A stretch of DNA of 64,000 nt from Fodinibius sp036381435 (GCA_036381435.1 DASVCW010000026.1:1-64000); one strand, 5' to 3'; positions 33,765-42,683 are shown, counted from the first letter of the stretch. Notes: generated from the sequence alone by a model not told the origin. Made by a program: numbers and translations.

Positions 33765-34910
33765 ATGAATATAGGAATTGTCTGTTACCCTACTTTTGGC
33801 GGAAGCGGAGTTGTAGCCACGGAATTGGCTAAAAGCCTCGGCAAGCGAGGCCATAACGTACACATGCTCAGTTATGATCGTCCTGCGCGGCTTAATACTT
33901 TTCAAACAAATGTATCCTATCATGAAGTCAACATGAACACCTACCCTTTGTTTGAATATCCGCCTTATGATTTGGCACTGGCCAACCAGATGGCGCACCT
34001 TATTGAATACGAAAATATTGATGTGCTTCATGTGCATTATGCCGTCCCTCATGCCACCAGCGCTTATCTCGCAAAACAGATTTTAGGCGAAAAAGCTGCT
34101 CATGTACCACTTATTACCACCCTGCACGGGACCGATATCACTATTGTAGGCAGCGACCCCAGCTATAAAAGTATTGTCGATTTTTCCATCAATCAGAGTG
34201 ATGGAGTGACCGCCGTTTCGGAATATTTGCGAAATGAAACCTACGAGCGCTTTGATATCAAAAAGGAAATTGAAGTGATCCCTAACTTTATTGATCTCGA
34301 ACGGTTCAAGAAATCGAATAAAAATCATTTTAAAAAGGCCATTTGCCCGGAGGGAGAAAAGGTGGTGGTACATGTATCCAATTTCCGGGAGGTAAAACGT
34401 GTGCCTGAAGTAGTAAGTGTTTTTAGCCGGGTGTTACAGAATGGCATCAAGGCAAAATTGCTGCTGGTGGGTGATGGTCCCGACCGCCACCGGGCTGAAG
34501 AGCGATGCCGTGAGCTCGGCATTTGCGACCAGGTCCGTTTTTTGGGCAAGCAGGACCGGGTAGAGGAGGTGCTTTCTATTGCCGATCTGTTTTTGATTCC
34601 CTCCGGTTCGGAAACCTTCGGGCTTGCCGCTCTCGAAGCCATGAGTTGTGGCGTTCCGGTGATCAGTTCCAATATCGGCGGACTTCCGGAAGTAAACGTC
34701 CAGGGCGAAACAGGTTACTTGTGTGATTTGGATGATATCGATTGCATGGGTAATCATGCAGTACAAATTTTATCAGATGAAAAGCTGCATGAAGAATTAG
34801 CGGTAAATGCCCGAAAAAGAGCCAAAAAATTCGAGATGAGTAAAGTTGTAAATCAGTATGAACAGTATTATGAAGCCTGTAGGAGTATGTTGAGTAAGCA
34901 GGCGGTTTAG
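33765..34910 (+). CDS. bshA: N-acetyl-alpha-D-glucosaminyl L-malate synthase (bacillithiol step 1)
   Basis: A 381-residue GT4 glycosyltransferase. It joins UDP-GlcNAc and L-malate in the first step of bacillithiol synthesis. It starts MNIGIVCYPTFGGSGVVATE with the BshA signature GGSGVVATELAKSLGKRGH. It continues with VLHVHYAVPHATSAYLAKQI and TTLHGTDITIVGSDPSYKS, and a C-terminal Rossmann half with FLIPSGSETFGLAALEAMSC (the nucleotide-sugar Glu motif). The frame is open 35 codons upstream, but the family start is the ATG at 33765. No bshB or bshC is in the window. Confidence 0.94.
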   Translation: MNIGIVCYPTFGGSGVVATELAKSLGKRGHNVHMLSYDRPARLNTFQTNVSYHEVNMNTYPLFEYPPYDLALANQMAHLIEYENIDVLHVHYAVPHATSAYLAKQILGEKAAHVPLITTLHGTDITIVGSDPSYKSIVDFSINQSDGVTAVSEYLRNETYERFDIKKEIEVIPNFIDLERFKKSNKNHFKKAICPEGEKVVVHVSNFREVKRVPEVVSVFSRVLQNGIKAKLLLVGDGPDRHRAEERCRELGICDQVRFLGKQDRVEEVLSIADLFLIPSGSETFGLAALEAMSCGVPVISSNIGGLPEVNVQGETGYLCDLDDIDCMGNHAVQILSDEKLHEELAVNARKRAKKFEMSKVVNQYEQYYEACRSMLSKQAV

Positions 34911-34920
34911 AAAGAGTAGA

Positions 34921-34959
34921 AAAAAGACATGCCATGTTTTTGGAAACATGGCATGTCTG
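34921..34959 (-). terminator. Bidirectional terminator between bshA and sucC
   Basis: AGACATGCCATGTTT (34926-34940) and AAACATGGCATGTCT (34945-34959) form a perfect 15 bp stem with a 4-nt loop. On the minus strand it is followed by TTTTTT, so it terminates sucC. On the plus strand it can stop bshA read-through without a T-run. Confidence 0.9.
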
Positions 34960-34969
34960 TCGAATTGTT

Positions 34970-36178
34970 CTACGCAGCCAGAACCTTAGAAACTTCTTCC
35001 GCAGCTTCTTTCAGCAATACGGCCGAAATTACATTCAGATCAGAGTTGTCGATGATCTCTTTTGCTTCCTCAGCATTAGTACCCTGCAGACGCACGATAA
35101 TAGGCACATTCTGAACTTTTTCTGCAATTTCGGGATCTTTAACCGCTTCAATCACCCCATTTGCTACACGATCACAGCGTACGATTCCGCCAAAGATGTT
35201 AATCAAAATAGCTTTTACATTTTTGTCTTCAAGAATGATGCGGAAACCATTTTTAACGGTTTCAACATTGGCGCTACCGCCCACATCAAGGAAGTTAGCC
35301 GGTTCGCCGCCCGAAAGTTTGATGATATCCATCGTAGCCATAGCAAGTCCCGCACCGTTCACCATACAGCCTACATTGCCATCAAGTTTAATGTAATTCA
35401 AATCATACTTCGAGGCTTCCAATTCAACCGGATTTTCTTCCGACTTATCACGCAACTCCGCAGTTTCTTTGTGGCGGTAGAGGGCGTTATCATCAAAAGT
35501 CATTTTGGCGTCGAGGGCAATTACATCACCTTGCGGGGTGAGCACAAGCGGATTCACTTCAACCAGGTTGGCGTCGGTTTTTTCATAGCAATTGTACAAC
35601 TTCATGATCAGTTTAACCGCCTGTTTGAAGGAGTCGCCTTCAAACCCAAGCGCAAAAGCCAGCCGGCGCGCCTGATTGTGCTGTAAAGGCATTCCCGGTT
35701 CAATCCATTCTTTGATAATCTTTTCAGGTGTTTCTGCTGCTACTTCTTCGATCTCAACGCCGCCTTCGGAAGAAACCATAATCACATTTTTGCTTTTAGA
35801 GCGGTCAAGAAGAATGCTGAGGTAAAATTCTTTTTCAATATCTACTCCGTCGGTTACATAAATGCGCTGAATTTTCTGTCCTTCATCACCCGTTTGAATG
35901 GTAACCAATGTATCGCCTAAAAGGGATTCTGCGGCATCGCGCACTTCATCAATCGTTTTACAAAGAATAACGCCTTTTGCATTGCTGTTTTTGGTGCGCC
36001 CTTTCCCACGTCCACCTGCATGGATTTGTGCCTTAACCACAAAAAGTGTGGCTCTGTCTTCTTTCATTTTTTTAGCGGCTTCCACGGCTTCATCAACCTT
36101 TGTAGCCGAAACGCCGGCCGGCACGGGCACCTTGTATTCTTTTAAAATTTCTTTCGCTTGATACTCATGAATTTTCAT
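34970..36178 (-). CDS. sucC: Succinate-CoA ligase, ADP-forming, beta subunit
   Basis: A 402-residue ATP-grasp protein. It starts MKIHEYQAKEILKEYKVPVP. The grasp-domain glycine loop is VKAQIHAGGRGKGRTKNSNA. The C-terminal CoA-ligase domain has GCMVNGAGLAMATMDIIKLS, then GGEPANFLDVGGSANVETVK and ILINIFGGIVRCD. It makes ATP (or GTP) from succinyl-CoA in the TCA cycle together with SucD, which is not adjacent. Monocistronic with a strong terminator. Confidence 0.96.
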   Translation of the reverse strand: MKIHEYQAKEILKEYKVPVPAGVSATKVDEAVEAAKKMKEDRATLFVVKAQIHAGGRGKGRTKNSNAKGVILCKTIDEVRDAAESLLGDTLVTIQTGDEGQKIQRIYVTDGVDIEKEFYLSILLDRSKSKNVIMVSSEGGVEIEEVAAETPEKIIKEWIEPGMPLQHNQARRLAFALGFEGDSFKQAVKLIMKLYNCYEKTDANLVEVNPLVLTPQGDVIALDAKMTFDDNALYRHKETAELRDKSEENPVELEASKYDLNYIKLDGNVGCMVNGAGLAMATMDIIKLSGGEPANFLDVGGSANVETVKNGFRIILEDKNVKAILINIFGGIVRCDRVANGVIEAVKDPEIAEKVQNVPIIVRLQGTNAEEAKEIIDNSDLNVISAVLLKEAAEEVSKVLAA

Positions 36179-36212
36179 AACAGCAATTTATAAGATTAAT
36201 AATTTTATTTTT

Positions 36213-36286
36213 GCCACTAAAACACGAAAGCACTAAAGAATTAAAAGGAATAAAAATATATTTCCGTGTTTTTGTGTTTTAGTGGC
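36213..36286. repeat. GCCACTAAAACAC inverted repeat
   Basis: GCCACTAAAACAC (36213-36225) and GTGTTTTAGTGGC (36274-36286) are perfect inverted arms. The interior is partly symmetric as well (CGAAAGCAC against TTCCGTGTTTTTG). It lies upstream of sucC, so it may sit in the sucC leader or promoter region. Confidence 0.75.
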
Positions 36287-36340
36287 TATTAATTAGGGGC
36301 ATAATATAAGAAATGAATGACAAGAAATTCAGTTAAATTC

Positions 36341-36375
36341 AGGTGCCGGGCACTTTGTGAAGCGTTTGGCACCCT
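36341..36375. repeat. AGGTGCC...GGCACCCT hairpin repeat, copy 1
   Basis: GGTGCC (36342-36347) pairs with GGCACC (36368-36373), and CACTT pairs with AAGCG inside (loop TGTG). A second, degenerate copy lies at 55913-55944. Here it follows the stop of the downstream propeller gene (minus strand) and may serve as its terminator. Confidence 0.6.
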
Positions 36376-36396
36376 AGAGCTCCAAAATGAGATTTG

Positions 36397-37395
36397 CTAC
36401 TCCACAATCTGAATTTTTCGCAACTCACTTCCGTCTTTGTTCATGATGAAAATTTCATTCGTGCCGGAGCGATCAGAGATGAAAATAATTTTTTCTCCGT
36501 TTGGCGACCATGAAGCATAATGATCCCGCGCCGAATTTTTGGTGAGCCTTTTTAAATTTGTTCCGTCCGCGTTCATGGTAAAAATATCGAAGCTGCCATG
36601 TCGGTTTGATGAAAAAACAAGTTTTTCTCCATCCGGTGACCACATCGGCCCTAAATCAAAGTCAAGGTCGTTGGTAAGTTGTCTTTGGTGTCTTCCGTCT
36701 GCATCCATCACATAGATATCAAAGTTTTTATTCCGGTCAGATGCAAAAGCAATTTTCTTTCCGTTAGGCGACCAAGTGGGATTTATTTCATACGACCAGC
36801 TTGAATAAGTAAGCCGTGTCTGGTTGTTGCCGTTTTTGTCCATCACATAAATTTCCATATTGCCGTCCCTCTTTGAAAGAAAAACGATTTTCTCGCCATC
36901 CGGAGAATAAAACGGATAAACATCGGTGGTATCATTAGAGGTCAGTCTTTTTAGATTTTCGCCATCATAGCGACGGGAATATATTTCAAAATCACCGTCT
37001 TCACGCGAATGATAGGTGATATAACGACTGTTGGGCGACCATGACGGTAGGTCTCCGTCCCGTGCCGAATTAATGGGCAACTGATTTGCCTGACCCTCAT
37101 AGCTCATTTCATAACTGCGTTCGCTTTCACGTTCAGAAAAATAGGCGATATGATTGCCGTCCGGTGACCAGGCAGGATAGTAATCATCGGCGGGGTGATG
37201 GCTCATATTTTGAATTTGATAGGTGTCAAGATTCACGACATAAATCTCGAAATTTCCGCTAATAGAAGATACAAAAGCAATGTGTTCTCCATTGGGCGAC
37301 CAGTAAGGCTGAATGCTTGAGTAATTCTCTTGTGACTGAGCTGAATTCATCCCCGCTGAGAGCAAAAAAAGTATGGCAAACAGGAAACGTAACAT
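36397..37395 (-). CDS. TolB-like secreted beta-propeller (PD40 repeats)
   Basis: A 332-residue protein. The signal peptide is LRFLFAILFLLSAGMNSAQS. About seven near-regular repeats of ~42 residues follow, each with P-x-WSPDG/NGxxIAF and FEIYVMN-type strands: PYWSPNGEHIAFVSSISGNF, PAWSPDGNHIAYFSERESER, PSWSPNSRYITYHSREDGDF and so on. This is a complete single propeller, probably periplasmic. TolB itself has an extra N-terminal domain that is missing here and is encoded with Tol-Pal genes, so a general binding role is safer than tolB. Monocistronic. Confidence 0.88.
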   Translation of the reverse strand: MLRFLFAILFLLSAGMNSAQSQENYSSIQPYWSPNGEHIAFVSSISGNFEIYVVNLDTYQIQNMSHHPADDYYPAWSPDGNHIAYFSERESERSYEMSYEGQANQLPINSARDGDLPSWSPNSRYITYHSREDGDFEIYSRRYDGENLKRLTSNDTTDVYPFYSPDGEKIVFLSKRDGNMEIYVMDKNGNNQTRLTYSSWSYEINPTWSPNGKKIAFASDRNKNFDIYVMDADGRHQRQLTNDLDFDLGPMWSPDGEKLVFSSNRHGSFDIFTMNADGTNLKRLTKNSARDHYASWSPNGEKIIFISDRSGTNEIFIMNKDGSELRKIQIVE

Positions 37396-37642
37396 ATTCT
37401 TGATGTTTTATATCACAACCGCCTTTTGTATTAAATCATTCAATGGTATTGGTTATTAAATAATTTGGGCAAAACTGTCTACTTGGAGGAAGGCAGCGAT
37501 TGGCCTGCGGATTGGGGATGGCAAAGGCAAAAATGTCGCAGCTTTGTAACTTGCGACTTACTGAAGAATAAAAAAATCAATTGAGTTCTTAGCCAGCATT
37601 GCCTACATTCATTTTCTAAAAAGACCGAACGAGGAAAATCGT
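37396..37642. other. Divergent intergenic region before pyrR-pyrB
   Basis: It holds a hairpin-capable GTCGCA (37532-37537)/TGCGAC (37550-37555). I could not find a PyrR-binding anti-antiterminator stem or a terminator T-run, so PyrR-type attenuation is not visible here. GAGGA at 37631-37635 is the pyrR ribosome binding site. Confidence 0.5.
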
Positions 37643-38197
37643 TTGAATAAAGTAAAGATAATGTCAGCCCGGGACTTAGATCGCACCTATCTGCGATTCG
37701 CCCATCAGTTCATGGAGCCGCACGATGATCCCCAAAAAATAGCTGTTATAGGCATGCAGACCCGCGGGGTTTTTATGGGCAGGCGCATCATTCAAATCAT
37801 TGAAGAGCAGTTCGGCTATAAGCCCGATTTTGGAGTGCTTGACGTCACTTTTTACCGCGATGACTTTCGCACAAAGCTCAAAATGCCGCAGGTTAAAGTC
37901 ACAGAAATTCCCTTCGATTTATATGACCGCAATATCGTGCTGGTTGATGATGTGCTCTACACGGGACGAACCGTACGTGCGGCAATGGATGCACTCATGG
38001 GTTATGGGCGTCCCCGCAGCATAAAATTTTGCTGTATGGTTGACCGCGGCCATCGGGAATTGCCAATTTGTGCCGATTATGTAGGTACAAAAATGCCCAC
38101 CCACGTTCAGGAAGAGGTTCGGGTGAAAGTAAAAGAGCTGGACGGCGAAGATGCTGTTTATGTTGTTGAAAGTAACGGCAACGGGGGTGATATATGA
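37643..38197 (+). CDS. pyrR: PyrR: pyrimidine operon regulator / uracil phosphoribosyltransferase
   Basis: A 184-residue PRTase-fold protein. The PRPP loop is IVLVDDVLYTGRTVRAAMDA (residues ~99-118), with FYRDDFRTK upstream and MVDRGHRELPICADYVG downstream as in PyrR. It makes UMP from uracil and PRPP, and in many bacteria regulates pyr mRNA. The TTG start at 37643 is chosen because GAGGA lies 7 nt upstream; the first ATG (37661) would be 25 nt away. It overlaps pyrB by ATGA. Confidence 0.93.
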   Translation: MNKVKIMSARDLDRTYLRFAHQFMEPHDDPQKIAVIGMQTRGVFMGRRIIQIIEEQFGYKPDFGVLDVTFYRDDFRTKLKMPQVKVTEIPFDLYDRNIVLVDDVLYTGRTVRAAMDALMGYGRPRSIKFCCMVDRGHRELPICADYVGTKMPTHVQEEVRVKVKELDGEDAVYVVESNGNGGDI

Positions 38198-39150
38198 GCA
38201 AGGACATCACAAACAAAGATTATAATTTTACTCATAAACATCTGCTGGGACTGTACGATTATTCCAAAGAAGACATTCTTTATGTGCTGGAGCAGGCCAA
38301 ATACTTTAGAGAAATTCTGGATCGCCCCGTTCCCAAAGTCCCTACCTTGAGGGATAAAACCATCGTCAACCTCTTTTACGAAAACAGCACACGTACCCGG
38401 CTTTCTTTTGAGCTTGCCCAAAAACGCATGGGTGCGGATGTAGTTAATTTTTCCGCCGGTTCATCAAGCGTAAATAAGGGTGAATCGCTCAAAGATACTA
38501 TCCAAAATATCAGCTCGATGAAGATTGATATGGTAGTAGTCCGCCACAAAAGCCCCGGCGTTCCGCATTTCCTCACCCGCTGTGTTGATGCGGCCATTAT
38601 CAACGCCGGTGACGGCGCTCACGAGCATCCCACACAGGCCTTGCTCGATTTGTTCACCATGCAACAAATTTATCCCGATTTATCCGGGAAGAATATCGCG
38701 ATTATCGGTGATATCGATCACAGCAGGGTAGTTCGTTCGAACATCAACGGCTTGCTGAAACTGGGGGCGAACGTTACCATTTGTGGTCCTAAAACCCTGA
38801 TGCCTGCTTTTGTAGAAGAATTAGGTGTTAATGTTTCATTCAGCCTTGATGAAACACTCTCTTGGTGTGATGTCGCCATGGCTTTGCGCATTCAACTGGA
38901 GCGGCAGGGAACCGGGACAGAACTTTTTCCCAGTATTCGTGAATATCACCAAACGTTCGGAATAAAAATGGAGCACCTGGAGAAATATCCTGATTTCACC
39001 ATTATGCATCCCGGACCGGTAAACCGCGGGGTGGAGATGGAGAGTGAAGTGGCTGACAGTGATCGTTCGATTATTTTAAGCCAGGTAACAAACGGGGTAG
39101 CTGTGCGAATGGCAATTTTATATTTGTTGAGTGGCGGAACGAGGGTGTAG
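38194..39150 (+). CDS. pyrB: Aspartate carbamoyltransferase catalytic subunit
   Basis: A 318-residue enzyme for the committed step of pyrimidine synthesis (carbamoyl phosphate + Asp). The carbamoyl-phosphate motif is FYENSTRTRLSFELAQKRMG. It also has VVRHKSPGVPHFL, AGDGAHEHPTQALLDLFTM and HPGPVNRGVEME. It is a PyrB of the class found without PyrI in many bacteria; no pyrI is adjacent. It is co-transcribed and translationally coupled with pyrR. Confidence 0.97.
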   Translation: MSKDITNKDYNFTHKHLLGLYDYSKEDILYVLEQAKYFREILDRPVPKVPTLRDKTIVNLFYENSTRTRLSFELAQKRMGADVVNFSAGSSSVNKGESLKDTIQNISSMKIDMVVVRHKSPGVPHFLTRCVDAAIINAGDGAHEHPTQALLDLFTMQQIYPDLSGKNIAIIGDIDHSRVVRSNINGLLKLGANVTICGPKTLMPAFVEELGVNVSFSLDETLSWCDVAMALRIQLERQGTGTELFPSIREYHQTFGIKMEHLEKYPDFTIMHPGPVNRGVEMESEVADSDRSIILSQVTNGVAVRMAILYLLSGGTRV

Positions 39151-39161
39151 AGAAACTGTAG

Positions 39162-39180
39162 GTCGGGCATCTTGCCCGAC
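39162..39180. repeat. GTCGGGCA hairpin, copy 1
   Basis: GTCGGGCA and TGCCCGAC with loop TCT, immediately after pyrB. The identical 19 bp occurs at 47304-47322 after the RND operon. Confidence 0.8.
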
Positions 39181-39207
39181 ATGGAAAGAACTTTTTGTAT
39201 AGCGAAG

Positions 39208-39253
39208 GTTTTCCTCAGTAGCGCGTGAATTAATTCGCGCTACTGAGGAAAAC
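39208..39253. terminator. Bidirectional terminator between pyrB and the DMT transporter
   Basis: GTTTTCCTCAGTAGCGCG (39208-39225) and CGCGCTACTGAGGAAAAC (39236-39253) form a perfect 18 bp stem with a 10-nt loop. The A/T-rich stem base can act as terminator for both converging genes. It touches the DMT stop codon. Confidence 0.85.
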
Positions 39254-40188
39254 TATGGGATTCGAGCACTCTCCTTCTCCTTGTTACGTCGCTCTGCGGC
39301 GTAACCTTTCCATCGAGCCAAAACAATTCCGGCAATAACAAGTGCCGAGCCCAGATACTGAAGCAGCGTGAGGTTTTCATTCAGTAAAACAATGCCGAAA
39401 AAGAGTCCCAGCACAGGTACCAGGTTTTGAAAGGTCGAAGTATAAACGGCACCTACGGTTTGCAGTCCGTAATTCCAGATTAAGAAAGCAGCTCCGATGG
39501 CTAGTAAACCGCTATAAATGGCGCCGCCATAAGCAACAAACGAAACCGATTGCCAGTCCGTTTGCATTAAACCAGGCAAGCCAATTATTACAAGCGCAAT
39601 ACAGCCTATGGTGGTCATAATAGTTGTAAATTGTATAGGGGTATACCGTTTTAAAAAAGATCTGGAAAGAATGGTATAGCCTGCAAATACCATAGCTGCA
39701 AGAATGATCATAAGATCACCTTTTACCGTATTTGAAGTAAAAGAAAATACTTGCTTGCCACCCGCCATAATGATTACAATACCCAGAAAAGCAAAAGTAA
39801 CACCAATGCTTTTGTATGCATTCATTTTCTCAAAGTTCCCAAAGTGTGAAAAAATAGCTACCCAAACGGGGATCGTACCCAGCATTACGGCCGCATTTGC
39901 TGCTTGCGTAAAGTCGACTCCTATAATGAACAACACCTGATAAATAAGATTTCCAAGTAAGGCTAAACCCAAAAGGGGCATCCAATCTTTTTTTGGGATT
40001 GCGAACTGCTGCCTTTTCCAAAGCAGAACAGTCCACATCAATGCAGTGGCAAAAATAAACCGCAGGGCGTTAAAGGGGAACGCTTTAAGTTCTGTGAGAC
40101 TGGTTTTAATGACTGAAAGGTTTAATCCCCAGATAATGGCAACTAAAAACAGGGAAACTTCAACGATCGATTTTTTGGAGAAACGCAA
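39253..40188 (-). CDS. DMT-superfamily (EamA) transporter 1
   Basis: A 311-residue membrane protein with ten helices in two EamA repeats. Repeat 1 includes FLVAIIWGLNLSVIKTSLTE and FALAFIFATALMWTVLLW-type helices. Repeat 2 begins around GDLMIILAAMVFAGYTILSR, and the family hallmark LVPVLGLFFGIVLLNENLT lies near its end. The Lys/Arg-rich C-terminal tail (AERRNKEKESARIP) is cytosolic. Probably a drug/metabolite or amino-acid exporter; substrate unknown. Divergent from tetR. Confidence 0.9.
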   Translation of the reverse strand: MRFSKKSIVEVSLFLVAIIWGLNLSVIKTSLTELKAFPFNALRFIFATALMWTVLLWKRQQFAIPKKDWMPLLGLALLGNLIYQVLFIIGVDFTQAANAAVMLGTIPVWVAIFSHFGNFEKMNAYKSIGVTFAFLGIVIIMAGGKQVFSFTSNTVKGDLMIILAAMVFAGYTILSRSFLKRYTPIQFTTIMTTIGCIALVIIGLPGLMQTDWQSVSFVAYGGAIYSGLLAIGAAFLIWNYGLQTVGAVYTSTFQNLVPVLGLFFGIVLLNENLTLLQYLGSALVIAGIVLARWKGYAAERRNKEKESARIP

Positions 40189-40337
40189 TGGTTTATAGCT
40201 TTAAGCTTTATCAAAATAATAGGCAATGAAGGTAGCATTAATTTGGTAAAAGGTTCCAAACCAATTATTGATAATCTTCATAGAAAACTTTTATAACAAA
40301 AGTCATTGTTTGTCGTTTCAGGAAATATTAACTTTCA

Positions 40338-40361
40338 GTCACTTAATGACCATCAGTCATT
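40338..40361. promoter_or_regulatory. Candidate TetR operator (three alternating half-sites)
   Basis: GTCA (40338), TGAC (40347) and GTCA (40356) occur at exact 9-bp steps. They form two overlapping dyads: GTCA-N5-TGAC and AATGAC-CATCA-GTCATT. The site is just upstream of the tetR start at 40375. TetR-family repressors of RND pumps usually bind such TGAC/GTCA dyads, so autoregulation of tetR and the pump is likely. Confidence 0.6.
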
Positions 40362-40374
40362 TTAATTAAAAAAT

Positions 40375-41085
40375 ATGGGAATTGAAGATCGAAAAGCACG
40401 CGAAAAAGAAAAGCGGCGGGAACAAATTTTAGATGCCGCCGAAGAGGTTATTTTTGGCAAGGGAATAGAACAATCCACGATGAGTGAAATTGCTGAAAAA
40501 GCTGAATTAAGCAAGGGTACAATTTACCTGTACTTCAAAAATAAAAATGAACTGTATCTTGCTATAACCCAACGGGGGTCTGACATTTTGAACGACTGTT
40601 TTGCCCGGATTTTTGCAGGCGACCATACGGGGATAGAGCTCATTCGGTTAATAGGAGAAATATATCTTGATTTCGTCCGCAGCAATCCCGGCTATTTTAA
40701 GGCTTTTCAGTTCTATGAGTCAATGAATGATGTTGATGAGCTTCGAAACAGTGAGTATGCTCAATGCTGCGAAGACAACCGCTGCGAAGCTATAAATTTT
40801 ATGATACGTGCGCTGCAAATAGGTATGCAGGATGGTACCATCGACGACAGCTATGATCCTAAAGAACTGGCTGTGCTTATCTGGTCAAGTACCCGCGGAA
40901 TTACTACGGTAAGTTATATGAAAGGTGTAGGTCACTACTTTAAGGCACTGGATGAAATGGAAATAAAAACTGATTCATTATTTGAGAATTTCCTCAAGCT
41001 GGTGGGAACCGGAATTGCCACTGAAAAAGCTCGTAAGCAATGGATGACCGCCAGTCATAAAAAAATTGAAACAACCAAAGACTGA
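40375..41085 (+). CDS. TetR family repressor of the RND efflux operon
   Basis: A 236-residue protein. The N-terminal TetR HTH reads REQILDAAEEVIFGKGIEQS, then TMSEIAEKAELSKGTIYLYF followed by KNKNELYLAI. The C-terminal ligand domain is helical. It is the first gene of an operon with TolC, adaptor and pump proteins, so it very probably represses the operon until an inducer binds. A putative operator lies at 40338-40361. Confidence 0.93.
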   Translation: MGIEDRKAREKEKRREQILDAAEEVIFGKGIEQSTMSEIAEKAELSKGTIYLYFKNKNELYLAITQRGSDILNDCFARIFAGDHTGIELIRLIGEIYLDFVRSNPGYFKAFQFYESMNDVDELRNSEYAQCCEDNRCEAINFMIRALQIGMQDGTIDDSYDPKELAVLIWSSTRGITTVSYMKGVGHYFKALDEMEIKTDSLFENFLKLVGTGIATEKARKQWMTASHKKIETTKD

Positions 41086-41148
41086 TCTCGTACAGCCCAC
41101 TTCATTCTTGAAAAAAACATCATCACAAACAAGAATAATAATCATACT

Positions 41149-42660
41149 ATGTTTAAGTTTTCATCTACGGCTTTGGCTTTTTGTACAAAAGCTGTAGCCC
41201 CTTTAATTCTCGGTATTCTGTTATTTTCCCCGCCTTTGACGGCTCAAGAAGCAGAACCTTTCGTTGAAATTGATGTCAATAAGAAAGTATTAAAATTATC
41301 GGAGGCCATTCAGGTAGCCCTCGCTAATAATCCCCAGGTTAAACGCTCGCTCTTAAATGTCCAAACTGCCGATGAACAGGTGCAGCTGGCATGGAGTGAA
41401 GTGCTGCCTGAAATCACGGGGTCTATGACCTATGTTCGCAACCTCGAAATTCCCGTTAACTTTGTTCCGGCAACCTTTTTTGACCCGGATGCTCCGGAGG
41501 GAGAACTAGTCCCCCTGCAATTCGGTACGGACAATACCTGGCAGGGCGGTATTTCGATCAGTCAGACTTTGTTTAGAGGAGAAGCGATTGTCGGGATTAG
41601 CAGTTCAAAATTACTCAAAGCAGTTCAGGCAGAAGGTTTGCGGGCCACATCTCAGCAAATTGTTACTCAAACCCGGTTGGCATATTACAATGTTTTGGTG
41701 GCTGAAGAACAGCTTCAGCTGCAACAGGCCATTGTGGAACGGTTGAAGGAGAATCTTGCCGAAAACCGCGCACGCCAAGAAGCCGGACTTATTGATCAGT
41801 ATGCTGTACTGCAGGTTCAGGTTCAGCTTAGTAACCAGGAGCCACAGTTAACACAGGCAAAGTATGCTGTTGAGCAGGCTTACCGTGAGCTAAAAATGGT
41901 GCTGGGTGTACCACTGACGCTAGACTTTTCGGTTAAAGGGAACCTCAGCGAGTACAACGTTACGAGCCAGCAGGCGGTAAATGAAGTGAACCAAAATTTG
42001 AAACGGGTGAATAGTATGACGCCCTACCAATATATAACCAAGAGCAATGTGTTAGGAATAGCAGCAAACCGGCGGGGCGATATACGCGTGCTGGATACTC
42101 AGAATCAGCTTCAAGGTAGAAGAATTAAAGCTATAAAAAGTCGCTTTTTGCCCACTTTGTCAGCTACCTATAATTTGAACTGGGCAGCGGCTCAGCCCGG
42201 AGCGCCCATGTTTTTTGGTACACCTGATACACGGGCAAGGTCACAAACAATAGGTATTACGCTTAGCTTGCCCATTTTTGACGGTTTTGAACGTACCGCT
42301 AACCTGAGTATGGCGAAGATCGAAAAGAAAGATTTAGAGATACAAAAAAGAGCGGCCATACGCTCTGCAAAGAATGAAATTGAATCAGCCCGCGAAGCAG
42401 TTAACCAAGCTATTGAGACCGCGCCGGCCCGCAGGGAAGCCTTAGAACTTGCCCGGGAAGGTTATGAGCGCGCACGGCTGCGATTAGAAAACGGTTTAGG
42501 CTCACAGTTGGATGTGATTAATGCGGAACTGCAGCTGCGCGAAGCCGAAGCTAATTACGCACAAATGGTGTATAACTATCTTGCAGCCAAAGCACAGTAT
42601 GATCTGGCTATAGGAATGGTTCCGTTTGTGGATAAAGAGATTCTTGATATTAACGAATAA
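41149..42660 (+). CDS. TolC-family outer-membrane efflux protein
   Basis: A 503-residue protein with signal peptide (FCTKAVAPLILGILLFSPPL, then TAQ). The duplicated OEP domains have long coiled helices, for example QTRLAYYNVLVAEEQLQLQQ, then AIVERLKENLAENRARQEAG, and AIRSAKNEIESAREAVNQAI. Strand motifs include TWQGGISISQTLF and SQTIGITLSLPIFDGFERTA. It forms the trimeric outer-membrane channel for the downstream adaptor and pump. Confidence 0.94.
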   Translation: MFKFSSTALAFCTKAVAPLILGILLFSPPLTAQEAEPFVEIDVNKKVLKLSEAIQVALANNPQVKRSLLNVQTADEQVQLAWSEVLPEITGSMTYVRNLEIPVNFVPATFFDPDAPEGELVPLQFGTDNTWQGGISISQTLFRGEAIVGISSSKLLKAVQAEGLRATSQQIVTQTRLAYYNVLVAEEQLQLQQAIVERLKENLAENRARQEAGLIDQYAVLQVQVQLSNQEPQLTQAKYAVEQAYRELKMVLGVPLTLDFSVKGNLSEYNVTSQQAVNEVNQNLKRVNSMTPYQYITKSNVLGIAANRRGDIRVLDTQNQLQGRRIKAIKSRFLPTLSATYNLNWAAAQPGAPMFFGTPDTRARSQTIGITLSLPIFDGFERTANLSMAKIEKKDLEIQKRAAIRSAKNEIESAREAVNQAIETAPARREALELAREGYERARLRLENGLGSQLDVINAELQLREAEANYAQMVYNYLAAKAQYDLAIGMVPFVDKEILDINE

Positions 42661-42683
42661 GTAAAACTATTACAGCTATTACC

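Noticed and set aside
34934..35686. 250-codon plus-strand open frame
   Set aside because: Antisense shadow of sucC, whose protein is unmistakable in the opposite strand.
37440..37640. PyrR-dependent attenuator upstream of pyrR
   Set aside because: Only a 6 bp stem is visible, with no terminator T-run and no recognisable PyrR-binding loop.
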